This document shows, piece by piece, positions 17,923 through 26,864 of a stretch of DNA of 49,160 nucleotides. The stretch spans positions 1-49,160 of the forward strand of contig JACDQM010000104.1 of assembly GCA_015657635.1 (NCBI GenBank). The letters are read 5' to 3'. Under the pieces are notes generated by a model, which was not told the DNA's origin, made no database searches, and saw only the letters and a list, made by a program, of their open reading frames with translations. The position numbers and the translations under genes were made by a program. The number at the start of each line of letters is the position of its first letter. Position 1 is the first letter of the stretch. This DNA is from Roseateles sp. (GTDB lineage Bacteria; Pseudomonadota; Gammaproteobacteria; Burkholderiales; Burkholderiaceae_C).

Positions 17923-18912
17923 ATGTCCGACTTCCTGCAAGCTTTGGGTGATGGCATCTATGCCATCGACACCGGCTTCCAGCGCGATCGTTTCGACGCC
18001 GCCTACCTGATCACCGAAGCCGGCCGCGCCGCCTTCATCGACACCGGCACCAACCACAGCGTGCCGCGCCTGCTGGCCAGCCTGGATGCGCTGGGCATCT
18101 CGCGCGAGGCGGTGGACTGGGTCATCCCCACCCATGTGCACCTGGATCACGCCGGCGGCGTGGGCCTGCTGATGCAGTCGCTGCCTACGGCGCGCGTGCT
18201 GGCCCACCCGCGCGGGCTGCGCCATCTGGTCAGCCCGACGGCGCTGTGGGCCGGCGCGCTGGCCGTCTATGGCGAAGAAGAAATGCAGCGCAGCTATGGC
18301 CGCCTGGTCGGCGTGCCCGAAGCGCGCGCCGAGCCCAGCCACGACGGCCAGGTGATCAGCCTGGCCGGCCGCCCCCTGCTGCTGATCGACACCCCGGGCC
18401 ACGCGCGCCATCACCACTGCATCTGGGATGAGCGCAGCGGCGGCTGGTTCACCGGCGACACCTTTGGCATCGCCTACCCGGAGTTCACACGCGCAGCGGA
18501 CGGTGCGCCCTGGCTGTTTCCCACCAGCACGCCGGTGCAGTTCGAGCCGGATGCGCTGCGCGCTTCAGTGACGCGCCTACTGGAGAAATCGCCGCACGCG
18601 ATGTACCTGACGCACTACAGCCGCGTTGGACGCAGTGCGGATGAGGTGCGCGCGCTGGCCGCCTATCTGCTGCAGCTGGTCGACGCGATGGTGGCCGCCG
18701 CGCAGGCGGTGAAAGACCTGGCCGGCGCCGAGCGCCATGAGGCGCTGAAAGCGCGCCTGCTGGCGCTGTATCAACAGGAAGCCTGCGCCCACCAGCCGGC
18801 GCTGACCCCGGCGGCCGTGGCCGAGCTGCTGGCCTCGGATGTGGAGCTGAACGCGCAGGGGCTGGAGGTGTGGCTGGACAAGCAGCTGCAGGCACAGCAG
18901 CAGCAGCAGTAG
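17923..18912 (+). CDS. MBL-fold metallo-hydrolase
   Basis: Metallo-beta-lactamase-fold protein of 329 residues. The binuclear metal motif is HVHLDH (71-76), with further ligands plausible in DTPGHARHHH and FTGDTFG. The substrate is unknown; the layout resembles glyoxalase-II/quorum-type hydrolases. The last 140 residues are alpha-helical and end in AQQQQQ. The start ATG at 17923 follows a GGAG site. The frame is open back to 17428 only as antisense of def. It converges with the YebC gene 9 bases downstream. Confidence 0.9.
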   Translation: MSDFLQALGDGIYAIDTGFQRDRFDAAYLITEAGRAAFIDTGTNHSVPRLLASLDALGISREAVDWVIPTHVHLDHAGGVGLLMQSLPTARVLAHPRGLRHLVSPTALWAGALAVYGEEEMQRSYGRLVGVPEARAEPSHDGQVISLAGRPLLLIDTPGHARHHHCIWDERSGGWFTGDTFGIAYPEFTRAADGAPWLFPTSTPVQFEPDALRASVTRLLEKSPHAMYLTHYSRVGRSADEVRALAAYLLQLVDAMVAAAQAVKDLAGAERHEALKARLLALYQQEACAHQPALTPAAVAELLASDVELNAQGLEVWLDKQLQAQQQQQ

Positions 18913-18921
18913 TTCGACCGC

Positions 18922-19644
18922 TCAGCCCGCCAGCGCCACGTAGACTTCCTGCACATCGTCGTTCGCGTCGATGGCGGCGAGAAAGGCTTCCACTTCCTCC
19001 AACTCGGCCGCGCCCAGCGTGGCCGGGTTCTTGGGTCGGTAGCCCAGCTTGGCCGAGTTCACACTGAAGCCTTGCGCTGGCAGCGCGCGGCAGACGAGGT
19101 CAAGATCGGCCGCATCGGTGTAGAACTGCGCGCCGCCGCCCTCGCCGCTGTCTTCGTCCGGCTCCACCAGCTCGAAGTCCTGCGCGCCGGCCTCGATGGC
19201 GGCCAACTCAGCATCGGCGCCCGGCTGCAGCGGGCTGGCTTCGATGATGCCCACATGGTCGAAATCCCAGCTCACCGAGCCGCTGACGCCCTGCTGGCCC
19301 TTGCGGAACAGCACGCGCATATCGGACGCAGTGCGATTCACGTTGTCGGTCAGGCATTCGACGATCACCGCCACGCGGTGCGGCGCAAAGCCCTCATAGG
19401 TGACGCGCTCGAAGCTCACCGCCTCGCCCAGCAGGCCGGCGCCCTTCTTGATGGCGCGCTCCAGCGTGTCGCGCGGCATCGAGGCCTTCTTGGCCTGCTC
19501 CACCACCATGCGCAGCCGCGCATTCATGTCCGGGTCGGCGCCATTGCGTGCCGCCTGCATGATTTCCTTGGACAGCTTGGTGAACATCCGACCCTTGGCA
19601 TTGGCCGCGATGTCCTTGTGCTTGGCTTTCCACTGTGCGCCCAT
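18922..19644 (-). CDS. YebC/PmpR family transcriptional regulator
   Basis: DNA-binding or translation-associated regulator of the YebC family, 240 residues. The N-terminus [28 protein letters not shown] and the block [28 protein letters not shown] are family hallmarks. Some members regulate quorum sensing, others act at ribosomes stalled on polyproline. Which role applies here is unknown. Genomes often carry two paralogues. The next gene on the other side lies across a 172-base lower-GC gap. Confidence 0.94.
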   Translation of the reverse strand: MGAQWKAKHKDIAANAKGRMFTKLSKEIMQAARNGADPDMNARLRMVVEQAKKASMPRDTLERAIKKGAGLLGEAVSFERVTYEGFAPHRVAVIVECLTDNVNRTASDMRVLFRKGQQGVSGSVSWDFDHVGIIEASPLQPGADAELAAIEAGAQDFELVEPDEDSGEGGGAQFYTDAADLDLVCRALPAQGFSVNSAKLGYRPKNPATLGAAELEEVEAFLAAIDANDDVQEVYVALAG

Positions 19645-19816
19645 ACGACTTTCTCTTTCTTTCCTGGCTTGATGCCTTGCTTGAATTGGAGAGGCTTATA
19701 CACCCGGGCCGGCTGCAGCTCCGATCATGCTGCTGGCAAAGGTTTAGCCGACAAGCACTCTATGAATTAGGATTTCGACCGTTCGACCCACGCTAACGTG
19801 TTGATCACTCTTGCGC

Positions 19817-20236
19817 ATGAATACTGATGATGTGAACCCAATGACGCCCTGCAGGCAGTGCAAGACGCCAAAGCCAGCTGATCGCGACTTTTGCGAGTAC
19901 TGTGCAGCTCGCCTTCCGCCGAGCGCGACTGCTGGGACGAGCCTAGCCGAAGAAGCAGCGGCCAGGTATGAACGGAGCGTCTTGAATCACTGGCCAGCGG
20001 CGGCAATGCTCACCTTCCCGATTTGGGGGATCGGACTTCTGGGGTCGCTAGCCAAGCTCGCAGACTTTCCGGGATTCATTCCTCTCGGCATGTTCATCGC
20101 CTTATTCAGCCCCTTGCCTATTGTTCTGAACGAACGGTTCGGAGTCTTGGCAACGCTTGCACTTGCCATTGGCTACTGCTCGCTCGCTGTCCCGGTCGCG
20201 ATACTCGTCCTGTTGCTAGTCGGAGGTCAGGCGTGA
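19817..20236 (+). CDS. Hypothetical zinc-ribbon membrane protein in a lower-GC patch
   Basis: 139 residues, not recognised as a named family. Residues 12-29 hold a CxxC-x10-CxxC zinc-ribbon knuckle (Cys12, 15, 26, 29), and three hydrophobic helices follow at about 58-130. The GC content and codon use are clearly lower than in the neighbours, for example GCT, CTT and TTG codons that are rare elsewhere in the window. That suggests more recent acquisition. The ATG at 19817 is chosen over a TTG at 19811, and no strong ribosome site is visible. The gene is alone between convergent or divergent units. Confidence 0.7.
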   Translation: MNTDDVNPMTPCRQCKTPKPADRDFCEYCAARLPPSATAGTSLAEEAAARYERSVLNHWPAAAMLTFPIWGIGLLGSLAKLADFPGFIPLGMFIALFSPLPIVLNERFGVLATLALAIGYCSLAVPVAILVLLLVGGQA

Positions 20237-20321
20237 TGAGGTGCCAAAGCGCGCCCACTTGGAGAGTTGTGCGAACGAGCAGGGCCGCTTGCCGTTTGAG
20301 TCCGCCCAGCGCGGGCGCGCT

Positions 20322-21230
20322 TCAACCCACGACCAGACGGTCCCGGCCTTCGCGCTTGGCGCGGTAGAGCGCCTGATCGGCACGGCTCAGCACGGCGTTG
20401 CGGCCTTCGCCACCGCGCACATCGGCCGCGACCAGGCCGGCCGAACAGCTGTAGCGGAAGGCGGGCTGTGCTGCCAGCGGCTGCGAGACCCGCACCGCCG
20501 CCAGCAGGCGCTGCAGCACCCGCTCGGCCTCCGGCAAGGGCGTGTCCGGCAGCACCAGCACAAACTCCTCGCCGCCCAGGCGCGCAGCAATATCGGCGCG
20601 CCGCACGCACTGCCGCAGCAGCTGCGCAAAGTCCTGCAGCACCAGGTCACCGCCATCGTGGCCCAGGCTGTCGTTGATGCGCTTGAAATGATCGAGGTCC
20701 AGCACCGCCAGGCTGAGTGGCGCAGCCGGTTCCCGGGCCAGCAGGGCATCAAGCCGCTCCAGGCAGTAGCGCCGGTTGCTGAGCTGGGTCAGCTCATCGG
20801 TCCACGCGGCACGCTGCGCCAGATCACGCTCCTGCCGCAGATCACGGCCTTCGGTGTGCAGGCCGCTGACATCGCTGGCGATGCACAGCATCCAGCCATT
20901 CGCCGCGGTGGTCTCGCACATCAGCACCCAGCGGCCATCAACCAGCCTGGTCTCGAAGCTGCGAAAGGCAAGTTTGCCGCGCCGGGCTTGGGCGGCCGCC
21001 AGCCAGGCTTCAAAGTCAGCCGTCGAGACCTGGGTGCCGCGCCCGCTGCGGTAGCCCTGACGCATCAGCTCGGCCCAGGATGGCAGCTCGCTGCGGGTCA
21101 GCCCCATGCCCCGGCGGAAAGCGCTGTTGGCGAAGCGCATCTGGTCGCGCTCATCGAACAAAGCCACCAGCTGCTCGCTCGCTTCGAACAGCGCTGGCAG
21201 GTTCTCCAAATCGGCCGGGCTCAACTGCAT
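20322..21230 (-). CDS. PAS-GGDEF diguanylate cyclase
   Basis: Predicted c-di-GMP synthase of 302 residues, apparently cytoplasmic. A PAS-like sensor occupies about 10-125 (ALFEASEQLVALFDERDQMRFANSAFRR). The GGDEF domain (about 140-300) has the active-site motif GGEEF (219-223), an accepted catalytic variant. An intact inhibitory I-site RxxD (210-213) lies five residues upstream. The start at 21230 abuts the decayed ABC-exporter fragment. The open frame upstream to 21320 is inside that fragment and not used. Its product could feed the c-di-GMP receptor LapD encoded later in the window (inference). Confidence 0.9.
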   Translation of the reverse strand: MQLSPADLENLPALFEASEQLVALFDERDQMRFANSAFRRGMGLTRSELPSWAELMRQGYRSGRGTQVSTADFEAWLAAAQARRGKLAFRSFETRLVDGRWVLMCETTAANGWMLCIASDVSGLHTEGRDLRQERDLAQRAAWTDELTQLSNRRYCLERLDALLAREPAAPLSLAVLDLDHFKRINDSLGHDGGDLVLQDFAQLLRQCVRRADIAARLGGEEFVLVLPDTPLPEAERVLQRLLAAVRVSQPLAAQPAFRYSCSAGLVAADVRGGEGRNAVLSRADQALYRAKREGRDRLVVG

Positions 21231-21243
21231 GCAGCCATTCTGC

Positions 21244-21466
21244 CTCGAAGCCAAGAAAGCAAACGCCCTGATGTGCCCACAGGCGCGCATCGATGCCGTC
21301 TGCGGCCAGCAACTCGGCATGCGCGCCCGGCTCGAGGATGCGGCTGGCGTCCCTCACCACCAGACGGTCCTGCGCCGCGATGGAGGGGGGGTAGGCGATG
21401 GGCGATGGCCATCACGGTCTTGCCTTCAATCAGCTTGTAGCGGTCGTGCTGGATCGCCCTCTCGGC
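21244..21466 (-). pseudogene. Decayed 3' fragment of an ABC exporter (second copy of the gene at 26865-28742)
   Basis: Read on the minus strand, pieces such as LIEGKTVMAIAHRL and, in another frame, EPGAHAELLAADGIDARLWAHQG match the last 70 residues of the intact exporter at 26865-28742 (LMEGKTVVAIAHRLST and EQGSHAELLAAGGIYARLWAHQ). By eye, 21272-21388 and the matching part of the intact gene agree at about nine of ten bases. An insertion-like G-rich stretch near 21388-21402 breaks the frame. The fragment has the same orientation as the intact gene and sits on the far side of the chr operon and pepF. It is a remnant, not an active gene. Confidence 0.85.
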
Positions 21467-21501
21467 CCGAGCGCCACACTCAACCCTGCCGGCTTGTCTC
21501 C

Positions 21502-22413
21502 TCACCGCTTGGCCTGAACCGCCCTCCCCGCTGCAATCCAACCATCCAGGCCGCCGCGCAGAAAGCGCGCCTGCACACCGGCGGCGTGCAGCCGCATTGC
21601 CGTCGCGCGGCCGACTTCGTGGCCGTAGATGCAGTAGACAAGGACAGGCTCACTTTGGGGCAAGCCAGCGCCCCAGTCACCGACGGCCTGCGGGTCGCGC
21701 CACACGGCGCCGGGGATCAGCGATTCGGCCTGCTCGAAGATGGCGGCGCGCCGCACGTCCAGCACATGCGCGGCTTGCAGCAGCTCGTCGTGCGAGGCAC
21801 CGAGAGCGTCGCTGCTGGCCTCCACGGCCTGCTGGTAGCGCTGGTACACCGGCGCCCAGTGGATGTTGTCCATGAAGGCATCGACATAAGCGCCGGCAGC
21901 GGCGCCGAAATCGAGGTGGTAGGCGTGCTCATACATATCGAGCGCCAGGATGGGGATGCCGCCAGCGAGCGACTGGCTGTGGTCGGCGGCCCATTGGTTC
22001 ACCAGCGTGCCTTCGCGCGGCTGAAACACCAGCAGCACCCAGCCCGAGCCGCCGCCCAGGGCTTTGCCCATCGCCATGAACTCGTCGCGCCAGCGCTGCA
22101 CGCTGCCGAAGTTGGCCTGCAGCGCCAGCGCCATGGCTGGCACCATCGCGGCACCGTCGCCGCCCAGGCTGCCGAAGTACAGCTCATGCAGCAGCATCGA
22201 GTTGTTGGCCACCAGCTCTTCACGCTTCAGCCCGTTGAGCTGAAAGCCTGGCGCCGCTGCAACAGGCAGCTCGCGCCACTGCGCGCGGATGGCATTCAGG
22301 CGCTTGACCGCGCCGCCGTAGTTGTTCTGGTGGTGGCTGCGTAGCAGGCGCTCCGACAGGCCTTTGAGACTCGCGGCGTCGAAGGGCAATTCAAGGGCTC
22401 GTGCGTCCATCAT
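21502..22413 (-). CDS. chrC: Fused ChrC-ChrE protein: Fe/Mn superoxide dismutase plus rhodanese domain
   Basis: 303 residues. The N-terminal part (1-205) is an Fe/Mn-type superoxide dismutase with the metal ligands His27, His76, Asp159 and His163. The C-terminal part (about 215-300) is a rhodanese-like domain with active-site Cys261 in CIYGHEVGR. In Cupriavidus metallidurans plasmid pMOL28, chrC (SOD) and chrE (rhodanese-like) are separate genes of the chromate operon. Here one polypeptide carries both. ATG at 22413, preceded by GAGGAGA that overlaps the chrA stop, is the likely start; the next codon is also ATG. It would remove superoxide formed during chromate reduction and handle sulfur or thiol chemistry (inference). 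Confidence 0.9.
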   Translation of the reverse strand: MMDARALELPFDAASLKGLSERLLRSHHQNNYGGAVKRLNAIRAQWRELPVAAAPGFQLNGLKREELVANNSMLLHELYFGSLGGDGAAMVPAMALALQANFGSVQRWRDEFMAMGKALGGGSGWVLLVFQPREGTLVNQWAADHSQSLAGGIPILALDMYEHAYHLDFGAAAGAYVDAFMDNIHWAPVYQRYQQAVEASSDALGASHDELLQAAHVLDVRRAAIFEQAESLIPGAVWRDPQAVGDWGAGLPQSEPVLVYCIYGHEVGRATAMRLHAAGVQARFLRGGLDGWIAAGRAVQAKR

Positions 22414-22423
22414 GGCTTTCTCC

Positions 22424-23803
22424 TCAGAACTTCGCATGCAGCAGCAGCGCCGCAGGCAGGAACTGCCAGGCGATGCCGGCCAGGCCAGCGCCCAGCACCA
22501 GCGGAATCACGCCCAGCTTGAAACGGAACAGGGCCACGGCGGCGGCCAGGCCAATGCCGGCCGAGGCCCACTCGAAGCGGCCGGCCAGGCCCTCGGGCCA
22601 CAGCACGTGGTAGGCGAAGAACAGGGCCAGGTTCAGGATGACGCCGACCACCGCCGCGGTGATGGCCGTCAGCGGCGCGGTGAAGCGCAGCTTGCCGTGC
22701 GTGGATTCGATGAAGGGGCCGCCCAGCAGGATGAAGCAGAACGAGGGCAGGAAGGTGAAGAAGGTGACCACCGTGGCCGCCAACGCGCCGGACAGCCACA
22801 GCGCATCGCTGCCAAAGAGAGCCGCGCCCCAGCCGCCGACGAAGCCGACAAAGGCCACCACCATGATCAGCGGGCCGGGTGTGGTTTCGCCCAGCGCCAG
22901 GCCGTCAATCATCTGAGGCGCGCTCAGCCACTGGTGCTGGTCCACGGCGCCTTGCACCACATAGGGCAGCACCGCATAGGCTCCGCCGAAGGTCAGCAAG
23001 GCCGCCTTGGTGAAGAACCAGGCCATCTGTGTAAGCACCGCGTCCCAACCGTAGGCCGCGCTCAAGCCGCCGATCGCCAGCGCCCACAGGCCCAGGCACA
23101 GCAGCAACAGCCTGCGAAAGCGCGCCCAGCTGAAGCGCGCGTGGGCCGGGACCGGTGTGTCGTCGTCGATGCAGGCAGGCATCGAGGCCTTGGCGGCTGG
23201 CCCGTGGCTGCCCCCGCCAGGCGCGAACTGCGCGGGCGCGAGCTTGCCGCCGAAATAGCCCACGAGGGCTGCCGCCAGCACGATGAGCGGGAACGGTGCA
23301 TCAAGCGCGAAGATGGCGACGAAGGAAGCTGCAGCAATGCACCACAGCCAGCGGTTCTTGAGCACACGTGACCCGATGCGCCACGCGGCGTGCAGCACCA
23401 GCGCCGTTACCGCCGGCTTGATGCCGTAGAAGATGCCGGCGATCACCGGCACATGGCCGAAAGCCATATAGACCCAGGAGAGCGCGATCAGGATGAACAG
23501 CGAGGGCAGCACGAACAGCCCGCCGGCCACGATGCCGCCCCAGCTGCGGTGCATCAGCCAGCCGATATAGGTGGCGAGCTGCTGGGCCTCGGGACCGGGC
23601 AGCAGCATGCAGTAGTTGAGCGCGTGCAAGAAGCGCTTCTCGGAGATCCAGCGGCGCCGCTCCACCAGCTCCTCATGCATGATCGCGATCTGCCCGGCCG
23701 GCCCGCCAAAGCTGACGAAACCGAGCTTCAGCCAGAAGGCGAAGGCTTGCGCGCGGGTCACAGGCTCGGGGGCGCCAGCCCGGGTCTCAACGCTGTTGTT
23801 CAT
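22424..23803 (-). CDS. chrA: Chromate efflux transporter ChrA (two CHR domains)
   Basis: Inner-membrane antiporter of the CHR family, 459 residues, long-chain form with two homologous halves. The first half opens GFVSFGGPAGQIAIMHEELVERRRWISEKRFLHAL. The second has LLTFGGAYAVLPYVVQGAVDQHQWLS and GLALGETTPGPLIMVVAFVGFV. The halves are joined by a hydrophilic linker of about 40 residues near 210-250. It exports chromate from the cytoplasm. The start at 23803 lies 17 bases inside chrB, so the two genes are translationally coupled. The fused SOD-rhodanese gene follows after 10 bases. Confidence 0.95.
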   Translation of the reverse strand: MNNSVETRAGAPEPVTRAQAFAFWLKLGFVSFGGPAGQIAIMHEELVERRRWISEKRFLHALNYCMLLPGPEAQQLATYIGWLMHRSWGGIVAGGLFVLPSLFILIALSWVYMAFGHVPVIAGIFYGIKPAVTALVLHAAWRIGSRVLKNRWLWCIAAASFVAIFALDAPFPLIVLAAALVGYFGGKLAPAQFAPGGGSHGPAAKASMPACIDDDTPVPAHARFSWARFRRLLLLCLGLWALAIGGLSAAYGWDAVLTQMAWFFTKAALLTFGGAYAVLPYVVQGAVDQHQWLSAPQMIDGLALGETTPGPLIMVVAFVGFVGGWGAALFGSDALWLSGALAATVVTFFTFLPSFCFILLGGPFIESTHGKLRFTAPLTAITAAVVGVILNLALFFAYHVLWPEGLAGRFEWASAGIGLAAAVALFRFKLGVIPLVLGAGLAGIAWQFLPAALLLHAKF

Positions 23804-24743
23804 CGGGCACCTGCATCGCGGCGTAGACCGCATCGAACACCTCGCCGGCCGCCGCCAGCAGTGCATCGTCCTTGGCATGCCGCGCCTGCAGGCCGCGGAC
23901 CACCAGCTCAAGCCCGGGCGCTTCCTCGATCACACCGCCGCCAGTGTCGATGCTGCGCACCAGCTGGCCCAGGCGCCGCAGTGCCGGGTCGCCCAGCAAG
24001 CCGAAGCTCTCAGCCAGCACTTCGAAAGTCACCTTGTCTCCGACATGCGTGAAAGTGGCGCCATCGAAGTCATAGCCCAGCGCCGACTTGGGGCACTTGC
24101 TCGCATCGGCAAGCCAGAGGAAGCGCGGCTGCTGGTCGATGAAGCGCTGCACCAGCCAGGCGCTGGCCAGGCGATCAACCCAGGGGCGCTTGCGTGTGGC
24201 CCAGCTGCGGCCCTGGTAGTCGGCCACCGCCCTCTGGATGATGCTGCCGGCGCTGGCACCGGGCTCGTCCGGCGAGACTCTCAGCTCCACTTCGCGCCGC
24301 AGCGCAGCCAGCGCGTCGACGGCACGCGCGGCCGCCTTGCCGGGGAAGAAGTCACTGGCCTGAATGTCCTGCAGCTGCTGCTCAAGCGCACGCAGCTGTT
24401 TGCGGCACTCGACCACACTGGCCGGGCCCATCGCCGCCCGCGTCTGCTTGATGGACTGCAGCAGCTCGGCGTAGTGCTCACTGCGATCGAACAAAGCGCG
24501 AAAGGCCTGTTCCTGCGCGGCATCGCGCGCTGATACGACCAGCAGGTGCGCGTCAGCGCCAGCCTCGGCGATGCTGCGTTCCAGCGCCCACAGGGCCGGG
24601 GCGCTCGGCGCCTGCTCGGGCAGCACGTAGACCCCCTCGCGCAGGCTTGCCGCGCCGGTGGCTTTCAGCGCGCGCCATACCTTCACGCGCAGGCCGCTGG
24701 GCTGTGTCGGCAGGGTGGCCGTCAGGACGATCCAATTCGTCAT
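23787..24743 (-). CDS. chrB: Chromate resistance protein ChrB
   Basis: 318 residues, the usual size of ChrB. The N-terminal ChrB domain (about 1-150) begins WIVLTATLPTQPSGLRVKVWRALKATGA. The C-terminal domain (about 180-310) contains WATRKRPWVDRLASAWLVQRFIDQQPRFLWL. ChrB is the chromate-responsive regulator of chr operons in several bacteria and is required for full resistance. The start is ATG at 24741-24743 with no Shine-Dalgarno. The predicted promoter puts the transcript start within a few bases of it, so a leaderless message is likely. It is the first gene of chrB-chrA-chrCE. Confidence 0.94.
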   Translation of the reverse strand: MTNWIVLTATLPTQPSGLRVKVWRALKATGAASLREGVYVLPEQAPSAPALWALERSIAEAGADAHLLVVSARDAAQEQAFRALFDRSEHYAELLQSIKQTRAAMGPASVVECRKQLRALEQQLQDIQASDFFPGKAAARAVDALAALRREVELRVSPDEPGASAGSIIQRAVADYQGRSWATRKRPWVDRLASAWLVQRFIDQQPRFLWLADASKCPKSALGYDFDGATFTHVGDKVTFEVLAESFGLLGDPALRRLGQLVRSIDTGGGVIEEAPGLELVVRGLQARHAKDDALLAAAGEVFDAVYAAMQVPDEQQR

Positions 24744-24783
24744 GTAGCAAATATCTCATATAGAAATGAATGCTACAAGACAA
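24743..24783 (-). promoter_or_regulatory. Putative chrB promoter with flanking inverted repeat (operator)
   Basis: On the minus strand a -35-like TTGTCT (24783-24778) and a -10-like TATGAG (24760-24755) are 17 bases apart and point at chrB. A perfect 7-bp inverted repeat, TGTAGCA at 24743-24749 and TGCTACA at 24771-24777, brackets the -10 element and touches the start codon. This layout suits a repressor site for ChrB or a ChrF-like protein. No binding data are available, so this is inference from sequence alone. Confidence 0.5.
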
Positions 24784-24909
24784 TTCTTTGAACCTCCCCT
24801 TGCCGCTCTTGCGCGGCACGGGAACGTTCAACCCACCAACCCGGCGGCGCTCTTCGCTGACAGATGCAGCGCATCAGCCGGCCTGATGCAACACCGGGCC
24901 ATCAGGCCA

Positions 24910-26721
24910 TCAGGCAAACGAGGCCTCAAGCTCATCGATCAGGCGCCCCACATAGGCCACGGCATCGTGGATGGGTTGTGGCGAGTGCATGTCAATGCCT
25001 GCCATGCGCATCAGTTCCAGCGGCGTGTGGGTCCCGCCGGCCTTGAGCACCTCCAGCCAGCGCTGCACAGCTGGCTGCCCTTCCTTCTGCACCAGCAGCG
25101 ACATGGCGGTCGAGGCCACCAGGCCCACCGAGTAGGTGTAGGGATACAGGCCCATGTAGTAGTGCGGCTGGCGCATCCAGGTCATGCGCGCACCGTCGTC
25201 GATCTCGACTGTGTCGCCCCAGAACTTCGCCAGGATCTGCCCCTTGCGCTCGTTCAGCACCGCCGCTGTGATGGAGCCACCGCCCTCTGCGAGCGCATAG
25301 ACCTGGCGCTGCAACTCGGCTTCCAGCAGATGGGTCACGAAGTTGTGGTGATAGGTGCCCAGCACCTGCATGATGACCGAGCGCCGCATCCGTGTTTCCT
25401 GGCTCTGGCCCAGGATGTGCTGCGCCAGCAGCATCTCGTTCATGATCGACGGCGCTTCGACAAAAGGCATGGCCGGGCGCGTGTTCACGAAGCGCTGGTG
25501 CTGCATGGCCAGGCCGAAATGCCCGCCATGGCCCAGTTCATGAGCCAGCGTGAACACATTGCGCATCGTGTTCGACCAGGTGATCAGGATGTAGGGATGT
25601 ACGCCGTAAGGCGACGCACAGAACGCGCCGGAAGACTTGCCGATGTTGTCGGCCCGGTCGACCCAGCGCTGCTCCATGGTCTGGCGCGCGAAGTCACAGT
25701 ACTGCGGCCCCATCACCGCCAGGGAATCCAGGATCAGCTTGCAGCCGTCCTCGTACGACATATGTGGATTGAAGTCCGGGTCCAGCGGCGCCTTGATGTC
25801 GCAGTAGAGCAGCTTGTCCAGGCCCAGCACCCTGCGGCGCAGCCGCGCGTAGCGCTGCATATGTGGTGCGAGCTCGGTCTGGATGATGTCCAGGATGTTG
25901 TTGTAGACCGTGTGTGGGATCTTGTGCGGCTGCAGCAGAAACTCTTCGGTGCTGCGGTACTTGCGCAGCCGCGCCATCGCGATGTTCTTGCTGACCTCGG
26001 TCGCGAAAGTGGCCGAGTAGGTCTGCTTGTAGGCCTTCAAGCCGGCGCTGAACGAGGCCCACGCGCTGCGGCGCACGCCGGTGTCGCTATGGGTTTCAAA
26101 GTTGGACTCAAAGCCGTTGAATGAGTTCTCGTAGACCGTTCCAGCCGCGTCGGTGAACGGCGCAAACTGCATGTCGCCGGACTTGGAGCGGCTGTAGATC
26201 ATGTAGGGCGCGTTCAACACCTCACCCAGCGAGGCCAGCACCCGCTCGGTCTCGGCATCAAGGCGATGCGGGCGCAAGTCCAGCAAGTCCTTCAGCATGC
26301 GTTGGAAGTCGGCCAGCCCTGGCTCGGCGGCCTTGAACTGCTCCAGCACGCCGTCAGGAAACGCCAGGATCTCAGCGTCGACAAAGGCCGTGCTCGCGTC
26401 CACACGCGCCTGCAGCGCCGACACACGCGCCATCGCGGCCTGGTATTGCGGGTTGCCGCCGTCCTGCGCGTTGCGCAGGTGCGCAAAGGAAGCCACGCGC
26501 ATCAAACGGGCCCTGAGGGCCTCCACCGCACTCAGGCAGGCCAGCAGCGTCTGCGCAGCGCCGCTCAGTTGCCCCTGAAACGCGTTGAGGGTGTGCCGCG
26601 CTTCATCGACGGCCTGGTACTCCAGCTCCCAGGCCGCTTCGCTGACGAACAGGTCGTCCAGATTCCAGGTGGATTCAACGCAAACCTGCTCGCGCGAGAG
26701 GCGTTTATTCATGTCGCTCAT
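24910..26721 (-). CDS. pepF: M3-family oligoendopeptidase (PepF type)
   Basis: Cytoplasmic zinc metallopeptidase of the thimet oligopeptidase clan, 603 residues, the normal PepF length. The zinc motif HELGH is at 394-398 within TLAHELGHGGHFG, and the third ligand is likely Glu in EAPSIMNE. The central region contains LDKLLYCDIKAPLDP, typical of oligoendopeptidase F. The start at 26721 (MSDMNKR) follows AAGGG; an ATG three codons later is an alternative. It lies downstream of the ABC exporter on the same strand and upstream of the chr operon, with 143 and 166 bases of spacer. Confidence 0.92.
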   Translation of the reverse strand: MSDMNKRLSREQVCVESTWNLDDLFVSEAAWELEYQAVDEARHTLNAFQGQLSGAAQTLLACLSAVEALRARLMRVASFAHLRNAQDGGNPQYQAAMARVSALQARVDASTAFVDAEILAFPDGVLEQFKAAEPGLADFQRMLKDLLDLRPHRLDAETERVLASLGEVLNAPYMIYSRSKSGDMQFAPFTDAAGTVYENSFNGFESNFETHSDTGVRRSAWASFSAGLKAYKQTYSATFATEVSKNIAMARLRKYRSTEEFLLQPHKIPHTVYNNILDIIQTELAPHMQRYARLRRRVLGLDKLLYCDIKAPLDPDFNPHMSYEDGCKLILDSLAVMGPQYCDFARQTMEQRWVDRADNIGKSSGAFCASPYGVHPYILITWSNTMRNVFTLAHELGHGGHFGLAMQHQRFVNTRPAMPFVEAPSIMNEMLLAQHILGQSQETRMRRSVIMQVLGTYHHNFVTHLLEAELQRQVYALAEGGGSITAAVLNERKGQILAKFWGDTVEIDDGARMTWMRQPHYYMGLYPYTYSVGLVASTAMSLLVQKEGQPAVQRWLEVLKAGGTHTPLELMRMAGIDMHSPQPIHDAVAYVGRLIDELEASFA

Positions 26722-26864
26722 ACCCTTGATGTCGTCTTGCACTGGATTCAGTACCGTGTCTGGCTCACGGCGCTGCTGTTGCGCGAACAGGCGCGCGAAA
26801 GAGTATCGCCCAGGGCCTGCCGGCACCGAGACCTGGCGCTGCCCATCAGCGCCAGCCTAGCCCC

